Assembly (NCBI GenBank): GCA_031397815.1
Contig: JANNMJ010000237.1
Coordinates: 1-16,870, forward strand
Direction of reading: 5' to 3'
DNA from: JANNMJ01 sp031397815
GTDB lineage: Bacteria; Bacteroidota; Bacteroidia; Cytophagales; Hymenobacteraceae
DNA length: 16,870 bases
The notes beneath the pieces are model-generated. The model saw only the letters and a list, made by a program, of their open reading frames with translations, ran no database searches and had not been told where the DNA came from. Positions within the stretch are counted from its first letter, which is position 1; every line of letters starts with the position of its first letter. This document shows positions 12,567 through 16,870 of this stretch, in pieces. A program made the translations under genes and the position numbers.

Positions 12567-12584
12567 ACCCGCGTTGGGCACGAC

Positions 12585-13538
12585 CTACATACCCGGAACC
12601 GTTCCGGTGCTGGTGGTTGAGCGCGGATTGGCCCCACGCCGCTTCAACACTTCGCGCAGCCCCGGCTCACACGTCAGCAAATGCCAGCCGCCGAAGACGA
12701 CGAACACTCTATCATACCGGCCCAAGAGCTTGTCGATGGTGCCGATGAGGTGTTGGTCGCGGATTTCCTTTGAGGCGCGGCCGATATCCTGAAAGCGGCT
12801 GTTGGGCTTGAAGGGGTTCGTGGGTTCGAGGGTAGTAAGGTCGAACGGGCGGCCGACGAGCTTGGCGTATTCCGTCTGAAAAAATGCAAAAGACCGTTGG
12901 TTGGCCGCGAGCGGAAACCCTTTCCGGACGAGGTATTTATCGGCAAACCAGTCATACGTCTGCGCCAGCGTGCCTTTGCGGAAACCACTCGCACAGCCCC
13001 ACATCAGCCGTTCCGTGACGATGTACGCCAGCACCTCCCCCACTGGGTACAGCCGCGTCAGGAGCTGATATTCGGCCGAATCGGGCATATCGCCGTTCAC
13101 TACATCGATACGGGCACTGTCGCCCATCACTTTCAATAGCCCGATTTCGCCATCAATAAAAACGGCGAAATCGCGACTAGCATAGTGCTTTTTTGATAAG
13201 TCGCCGCCCTCGTTCACGCCCACTTCCGGCCGGAAGCGCCGAAATTCCCGTGCCAGCTCGGTGTAGAGCGGGTGATGAATCTGCGTACGGTCTTCCAAGT
13301 GATTCGTGCCGCAGAAAACCAGCTCTTTCCGCCCCTCCCGCAAGCGCAGCACATACGGGTTGTGCGGCAAAGCGCCGCCCGGCCCGAGTTTCAGATCGAG
13401 ATAACGCACCGTGGGGTAGGGCTGGGTGGCAGCCGCTGTGAGGTCTGTATCGGCTGATTCGGGCGCTTTAGGGGTTGGTGAGGATTGACAACCCGCCAAG
13501 GCGCACGCGAGGAGGAGCGGTAAGAGGTGGCGGTTCAT
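12585..13538 (-). CDS. Lipoprotein resembling the TraB/GumN (TIKI) superfamily
   Basis: This 317-residue protein has a lipoprotein signal peptide (MNRHLLPLLLACALAGC, lipid cysteine C17) followed by a low-complexity linker to about residue 40. The body shows widely spaced motifs typical of the TraB/TIKI/EreA/ChaN-like fold: FCGTNH at 75-80, then VGVNEGG at 106-112 (E110), a late RDQH at 260-263 (R260), and VFGGWH at 281-286. In that superfamily two GxxH motifs plus a Glu and an Arg form the active site, and members are metal-dependent proteases or esterase-like enzymes. The spacing is right, but sequence identity is not something I can measure, so the family call is tentative. The probable location is an envelope membrane. 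The C-terminal tail (NPRSTTSTGTVPGM) looks disordered. Confidence 0.7.
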   Translation of the reverse strand: MNRHLLPLLLACALAGCQSSPTPKAPESADTDLTAAATQPYPTVRYLDLKLGPGGALPHNPYVLRLREGRKELVFCGTNHLEDRTQIHHPLYTELAREFRRFRPEVGVNEGGDLSKKHYASRDFAVFIDGEIGLLKVMGDSARIDVVNGDMPDSAEYQLLTRLYPVGEVLAYIVTERLMWGCASGFRKGTLAQTYDWFADKYLVRKGFPLAANQRSFAFFQTEYAKLVGRPFDLTTLEPTNPFKPNSRFQDIGRASKEIRDQHLIGTIDKLLGRYDRVFVVFGGWHLLTCEPGLREVLKRRGANPRSTTSTGTVPGM

Positions 13539-13597
13539 GCGCTGGGGCGTAAATAATCGAAACCTTGTTCCCGTGGGTTAAACATTTCACCAAGTGC

Positions 13598-13688
13598 GGC
13601 AGCCCCGTTAGGGGCTACCTTCCGGTAGCCGGGGCAACGCCCCGGTTCAGTTTAAGTGTTCGTACCGGCAGCCCCGTAGGGGCTACCC
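13598..13688. repeat. Left REP pair and intervening hairpin
   Basis: Two REPs in direct orientation (stems AGCCCC/GGGGCT with loop GTTA at 13601-13616 and loop GTA at 13670-13684) lie 69 bp apart. Between them, CCGGGGC/GCCCCGG (13629-13645) forms another hairpin preceded by GTAG in the opposite orientation, suggesting a third REP variant. The second REP includes the transposase stop codon. Confidence 0.85.
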
Positions 13689-14153
13689 TAATTCCAAAGG
13701 GCGATGAAAAACAAATCGCTCATCGAAAGGAATATCAAATTCCTTTAAAAGGCCGCGATACTCATCGCCGAAGGAGAGCTTTTGATGATGTGCTTCTTGA
13801 TTAGCTACGTAATCGAGTAATTCTAGTAGCTGCGAATGCCCATAGGAGAATGCACCGTAACCCTCCTGCCATGCAAAACGGCCGAGAGTTAATCCAGAAT
13901 CATTAATCCAGTTCGTGGAAGCCTGCTTGACCAACTTCACCACATCGGCAAGGGCTTGGGCAGGCCGTAGACCCAAGACCACGTGTACGTGGTCAGAAAC
14001 GCCATTGATAAGGAGTGATTTATGCCCCGCATTGTCAATAGCAGCCGCCATGTAGGCGAATAATTTTTGACGCCATGCTGGCATTAGTAATCCGTGACGG
14101 TATTTGACGGCAAATACCACTTGTACGTGAAGCTGGGTGTAGGTATTGGGCAC
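13683..14153 (-). CDS. IS200/IS605-family Y1 transposase (RAYT-like)
   Basis: The product has 156 residues and starts with GTG. It is a single-domain HUH endonuclease that nicks single-stranded DNA using one tyrosine. The HUH motif is H55-V56-H57 in SDHVHVVLG, and the catalytic tyrosine is Y115 in LLDYVANQEAHH, followed four residues later by Q119, the same Y-x3-Q spacing as in IS200 TnpA proteins. The conserved GYGAFSYGHS segment (98-107) is present. It is full length with no frameshift and looks active. The start codon is 21 nt from the right inner REP, and the stop codon TAG (13683-13685) is the TAG of the GTAG in the left inner REP, so gene and repeats are interlocked. There is no TnpB, as expected for RAYTs. 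Confidence 0.92.
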   Translation of the reverse strand: MPNTYTQLHVQVVFAVKYRHGLLMPAWRQKLFAYMAAAIDNAGHKSLLINGVSDHVHVVLGLRPAQALADVVKLVKQASTNWINDSGLTLGRFAWQEGYGAFSYGHSQLLELLDYVANQEAHHQKLSFGDEYRGLLKEFDIPFDERFVFHRPLELG

Positions 14154-14174
14154 GGTGAACAGATTGTATAGCAG

Positions 14175-14252
14175 GGGTAGCCCCTACGGGGCTGCCAGAT
14201 TGGTTTTTTGTGCTTCTTTTTCTACCGGAAGGTAGCCCCTAACGGGGCTGCC
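14175..14252. repeat. Right REP pair
   Basis: Two REPs in direct orientation, at 14175-14196 and within 14222-14252, are exact reverse complements of the inner and outer left REPs. Just outside, 14258-14278 carries a degraded further copy (GGGCTACCTTCTG), possibly left by an older insertion. Confidence 0.85.
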
Positions 14253-14305
14253 GATTCAGGGCTACCTTCTGCTGTAGCGTTATTATTAGTTGAATATCGC
14301 AATCT

Positions 14306-15616
14306 CTACTTCCCCACCGCCATCAACGCCTCAATCTCGGCGCGCTCGCGGGGGATGGTGGCCATTAAATCCTCGTTGCCGGTGGCGGTGATGAGGATAT
14401 CGTTCTCGATGCGGATGCCGATGCCTTCTTCGCGGATGTAGATGCCGGGCTCGCAGGTGACGACCATACCGGCTTCCAGCGGGCGCAGGAAATCACCTAC
14501 GTCGTGCACGTCGAGGCCGAGGAAATGGCTGGTGCCGTGCATGAAATACTTCTTGTAGAGCGGCTTTTCGGGGTCTTGCTGCGCGACTTCTTCGGCATTA
14601 AGCAGACCGAGGGCGATTAATTCCTCTTCGATTTTCTGGCCAACTTCCTTTTGATATTCTGGGATGATGGTGCCGGGCACGAGGCGGCTGATGGCGAATT
14701 TCTGGACTCGCAGGACGGCATCGTACACGGCCGCCTGCCGCTCGGTGAATTGGCCGCTGACGGGGATGGTGCGGGTGAGGTCGGCGGCGTAACCGCCGTA
14801 CTCGGCGCCGAAATCGAGGAGGAGGAGGTCGCCGGGGGCGCACTCGCGGTAATTGTCGACGTAGTGGAGGATGCAGGCGTTTGCGCCGCTCGCGATGATG
14901 GAGCCGTAGGCGGGGCCGCGTGAGCGGTTCCGCAGGAATTCGTGCTGGATTTCGGCTTCAATCTCATACTCCATCACGCCGGGCTTCACGAATCCGAGCA
15001 GGCGGCGGAACGCAGCTTCGGTAATCCGGCAGGCTTCGCGGAGCTGATGCATTTCGGCCGCCGATTTAATCATGCGCAGCCCTTGCAAAATCGGCGCGGC
15101 GCGACGGAGCGAATGGAGCGGATATTCCTCTTGGCACCAGCGGATGAGGCGGTCTTGCCGGGTTTGCATCTCGTTGCCGCTGCGCAGGTGCTCGTTGCGG
15201 TTGAGGTAAATGGTATCGGCCTCGGCGAGGAGGGTGCGGAGGATATTGTCGTAGCTCGTGGTCCAGTAAATGGTATTCACACCGGACCGCTCGTAGGCTT
15301 GCTCACGGGTCAGCTTGTAGCCTTCCCAGACCAAAATATGGTCGCTCGTTTCGCGCACGAACAGCACTTCGCGGTGCTTCTCCTCGCGGGCGGAAGGGAA
15401 AATGACGAGGACCGATTCCTCTTGGTCGATCCCGGCGAGCCAGAACAGGTCGGAGTTCTGCTTGAAGCCGACCGTGCCGTCGGCGTTCGACGGGAGGATG
15501 TCGTTGGAGGTGAGGATGGCGAGGGCGCCGACGGGTAGCTGCTCAGCGAAGCGGCGGCGGTTCTCGACGTAAGTGTCGGCGGTGAGGGGCGTGTAACGGA
15601 CGGAGGAGGGCAACAT
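14306..15616 (-). CDS. pepP: Aminopeptidase P (Xaa-Pro aminopeptidase, M24B)
   Basis: This 436-residue protein matches bacterial aminopeptidase P, which removes the N-terminal residue from peptides with proline in second place, in the cytoplasm. An N-terminal creatinase-like domain (about 1-175) precedes the pita-bread catalytic domain (about 180-436). All five dinuclear metal ligands are visible: D268 (LLLDFGAEYGG), D279 (AADLTRTIPVSG), H364 (MHGTSHFLGLDVHDVG), E389 (VTCEPGIYI) and E404 (IRIENDILIT), with the substrate-site H251 in ILHYVDN. The ATG at 15616 gives the standard length. It is transcribed alone, divergent from the TonB receptor gene, with a promoter box about 150 bp upstream and a repeat-bearing leader. 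Confidence 0.95.
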   Translation of the reverse strand: MLPSSVRYTPLTADTYVENRRRFAEQLPVGALAILTSNDILPSNADGTVGFKQNSDLFWLAGIDQEESVLVIFPSAREEKHREVLFVRETSDHILVWEGYKLTREQAYERSGVNTIYWTTSYDNILRTLLAEADTIYLNRNEHLRSGNEMQTRQDRLIRWCQEEYPLHSLRRAAPILQGLRMIKSAAEMHQLREACRITEAAFRRLLGFVKPGVMEYEIEAEIQHEFLRNRSRGPAYGSIIASGANACILHYVDNYRECAPGDLLLLDFGAEYGGYAADLTRTIPVSGQFTERQAAVYDAVLRVQKFAISRLVPGTIIPEYQKEVGQKIEEELIALGLLNAEEVAQQDPEKPLYKKYFMHGTSHFLGLDVHDVGDFLRPLEAGMVVTCEPGIYIREEGIGIRIENDILITATGNEDLMATIPRERAEIEALMAVGK

Positions 15617-15625
15617 GGTATCGCT

Positions 15626-15709
15626 GATTTAGCTGATTTTTTGATTTCGCGGATTGTTGGACGGCGGGGCGGGACGGCGGCAGATTTTGATTTCGCGGAT
15701 TGCTGGACG
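15626..15709 (-). repeat. 9-bp phased repeats, duplicated, in the pepP leader
   Basis: Read on the plus strand, GATTT/GATTG recurs at 15626, 15635, 15643 and 15652 (spacing 9, 8, 9), then a second partial block repeats GATTTCGCGGATTG and the following TGGACG at 15689-15709 (first block 15643-15664). In the sense of pepP this is AAATC every 9 bp, the same motif, period and orientation as before the LtaS-like gene. Confidence 0.65.
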
Positions 15710-15765
15710 TGCAGGGCGGTGGCGGGGAATCGGTGGGGCTACCGAAACGACGGCGGGCGCGCTGC

Positions 15766-15773
15766 CAAAGGTA
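15766..15773 (-). promoter_or_regulatory. -7 box of pepP
   Basis: TACCTTTG on the minus strand is identical to the boxes of rnpB and the E1 gene. Transcription from about 15759 would give a leader of about 143 nt containing both repeat blocks. The plus-strand receptor gene has no exact TAnnTTTG box in this gap. Confidence 0.55.
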
Positions 15774-15907
15774 GAAAATTAGGGGTTTCGGTTGCGGACG
15801 GGTTAAACTTTGTGTCGGCGGTTGGGTCTGTAAGGGCTTTCCGGGGGGAGAGGATGGCCGGAGGGGGGCTTTTCACGTAGAGGCCGACTACGATTTCACT
15901 TTTGCTT

Positions 15908-16870
15908 GTGCGCGATTCTTTCTACTTCTCCTTCCGGCGTTGGCCGCTGCTGTGGTTGTTGATTTTTCCTTTGCTGGCGAATGGGCAGGAAATTCCGCCC
16001 TACGTGACGGGCCGCGCCGTCGATGGCACGACCGGGGAGCCGCTCATCGGCGCTACGGTGCAGCTGATTAGCGCCGCCGATACCACGAAGCGCAACGGCG
16101 GCGTGACCGATATAGAAGGAGCTTTCCGGGTGTCGGGCTTTGCTGGATCAAACATCCTGAGCATCTCCTACTTAGGGTTTCAGACTACCAGACAACCTCT
16201 TACTCTGCCGAACTACGGCAACGCCGGACCAACGGCGTTGGGCACCGTCCGGCTGGCGACGGCAGCTACCCAACTCGGGACGGCGAACGTGGTGGGCCGC
16301 ACCCCGCCCGTGGTGCAGAAGGGCGATACGTCGCAGTTCAACGCCAACGCTTTCAAAACCAACCCCGATGCCGACGCCCGCGACCTCCTCACCAAGATGC
16401 CCGGCGTGACCGTCGGGACCGACGGTAAGGTGCAGGCGCAGGGCGAGGCCGTGCAGCGCGTCCTCGTCGACGGTAAGCCGTTTTTTGGTGATGACCCCGA
16501 TGCCGTGCTGCGGAATATGCCCGCCGAAGCCATCGACAAGATTCAGGTCTTCGACCGGCAGAGCGAGCAAAGTCAGTTCAGCGGTTTCGACGACGGCAAT
16601 ACGCAGAAAACCATCAACATCGTCACGAAGCCGCAGTACCGCTCCGGGCAGTTCGGGCGGGTGGTGGCGGGTGGCGGGCCGGAACGCTACAAGGTGAGCC
16701 TCAGCCTGAACTCGTTCGAGGGCGACCGCCGGGTGAGCGTGGTGGCGCAGAGCAACAACGTGAACGAGCAGAACTTCGGCACCGAAGATTTGCTGGGCGT
16801 GGTGGGCACGTCTTCCGGTGGCGGCGGGGCTCGGGGCGCGCGTGGTGGCGGCCAGGGCGGACGCCCGGGC
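15908..16870 (+). CDS. TonB-dependent receptor, N-terminal part (runs off the window)
   Basis: The reading frame is open from a GTG at 15908 to the window end (321 residues). A Sec signal peptide (MRDSFYFSFRRWPLLWLLIFPLLANGQ) is followed by a carboxypeptidase-regulatory-like domain (about 32-117; TGRAVDGTTGEPLIGATVQL and YLGFQTT) and a TonB plug domain (about 125-240; DLLTKMPGVTV, VLVDGKPFFGDDPDAVLRNMP, INIVTKP). The barrel starts near 245. At 302-321 the chain becomes very Gly/Arg-rich (SSGGGGARGARGGGQGG), a loop insertion seen in some receptors of this type. These are outer-membrane transporters or their relatives energised by TonB; no SusD-like partner can be seen, so the substrate is unknown. 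An in-frame TTG at 15902 is an alternative start. A stop at 15878-15880 limits upstream extension. Confidence 0.9.
   Translation, partial: MRDSFYFSFRRWPLLWLLIFPLLANGQEIPPYVTGRAVDGTTGEPLIGATVQLISAADTTKRNGGVTDIEGAFRVSGFAGSNILSISYLGFQTTRQPLTLPNYGNAGPTALGTVRLATAATQLGTANVVGRTPPVVQKGDTSQFNANAFKTNPDADARDLLTKMPGVTVGTDGKVQAQGEAVQRVLVDGKPFFGDDPDAVLRNMPAEAIDKIQVFDRQSEQSQFSGFDDGNTQKTINIVTKPQYRSGQFGRVVAGGGPERYKVSLSLNSFEGDRRVSVVAQSNNVNEQNFGTEDLLGVVGTSSGGGGARGARGGGQGGRPG

Larger units (their letters stand above)
13598..14252. mobile_element. REP-flanked IS200-type transposase cassette (RAYT-like)
   Basis: The 655-bp cassette is bounded by perfect 31-bp inverted repeats (13598-13628 and 14222-14252). Inside are perfect 22-bp inverted repeats (13667-13688 and 14175-14196). 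Each repeat contains GTAG next to an AGCCCC/GGGGCT stem, the layout of REP sequences attached to REP-associated tyrosine transposases. The only gene is the transposase on the minus strand. Ordinary IS200 elements lack inverted terminal repeats, so the symmetric REP layout sets this apart. Confidence 0.85.

Noticed and set aside
15641..15880. 79-residue plus-strand ORF before the TonB receptor
   Set aside because: Covers repeat-rich leader DNA, no recognisable domain, and spans the pepP promoter box.

Overview
The window looks like chromosomal DNA from a GC-rich member of the Bacteroidota, most plausibly a Hymenobacter-like member of the Cytophagales; the phylum is fairly secure, the genus is a guess. 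The evidence is the protein set (carboxypeptidase-regulatory-domain TonB receptor, fused E1 alpha/beta dehydrogenase, DUF1573 protein, LuxE-like acyl-protein synthetase, IS200-type transposase close to Bacteroidota forms), the absence of clear Shine-Dalgarno sequences, frequent GTG starts, and repeated matches to the Bacteroidota -7 promoter box TAnnTTTG at sensible distances from genes.

Layout. Bases 1-463 carry no convincing gene: a strong palindrome sits at the left edge, followed by a tandem array of 21-bp units with a 63-bp higher-order pattern. A TAnnTTTG promoter and a class A RNase P RNA (rnpB) with a terminator follow. Next come an NtrC-type response regulator that lacks a DNA-binding domain, a bidirectional terminator shared with a convergent LuxE-like gene, a lipoprotein, a secreted CARDB-like protein, a MITE-like palindrome, and the fused 2-oxoacid dehydrogenase E1 gene. 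The E1 gene is divergent from a DUF1573 periplasmic protein gene, each with its own promoter box. A small overlapping gene pair (unknown 84-residue protein plus PIN-domain protein) has the form of a toxin-antitoxin module. Alanine dehydrogenase and an LtaS-type membrane phosphotransferase/sulfatase follow. The right part has a TraB/GumN-like lipoprotein, a REP-flanked tyrosine transposase cassette, an M24B aminopeptidase P and the first 321 residues of a TonB-dependent receptor.

Metabolically, alanine dehydrogenase, the E1 enzyme and aminopeptidase P fit amino-acid catabolism, but each appears to be transcribed separately. Several products (two lipoproteins, the CARDB-like protein, DUF1573, the LtaS-like enzyme, the TonB receptor) belong to the cell envelope.

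The most unusual content lies between the genes. The transposase cassette at 13598-14252 is bounded by perfect 31-bp inverted repeats with nested 22-bp inverted repeats, each built from a GTAG-plus-stem REP, and the transposase stop codon is the TAG inside one REP. Short, strictly phased arrays occur at several gene boundaries: 21 bp at 87-463, 11 bp at 3912, 8311 and 10344, and 9 bp at 10415 and 15626. The two 9-bp arrays lie in the same sense orientation just before the start codons of unrelated genes. I could run no searches; all family names rest on motif recognition.
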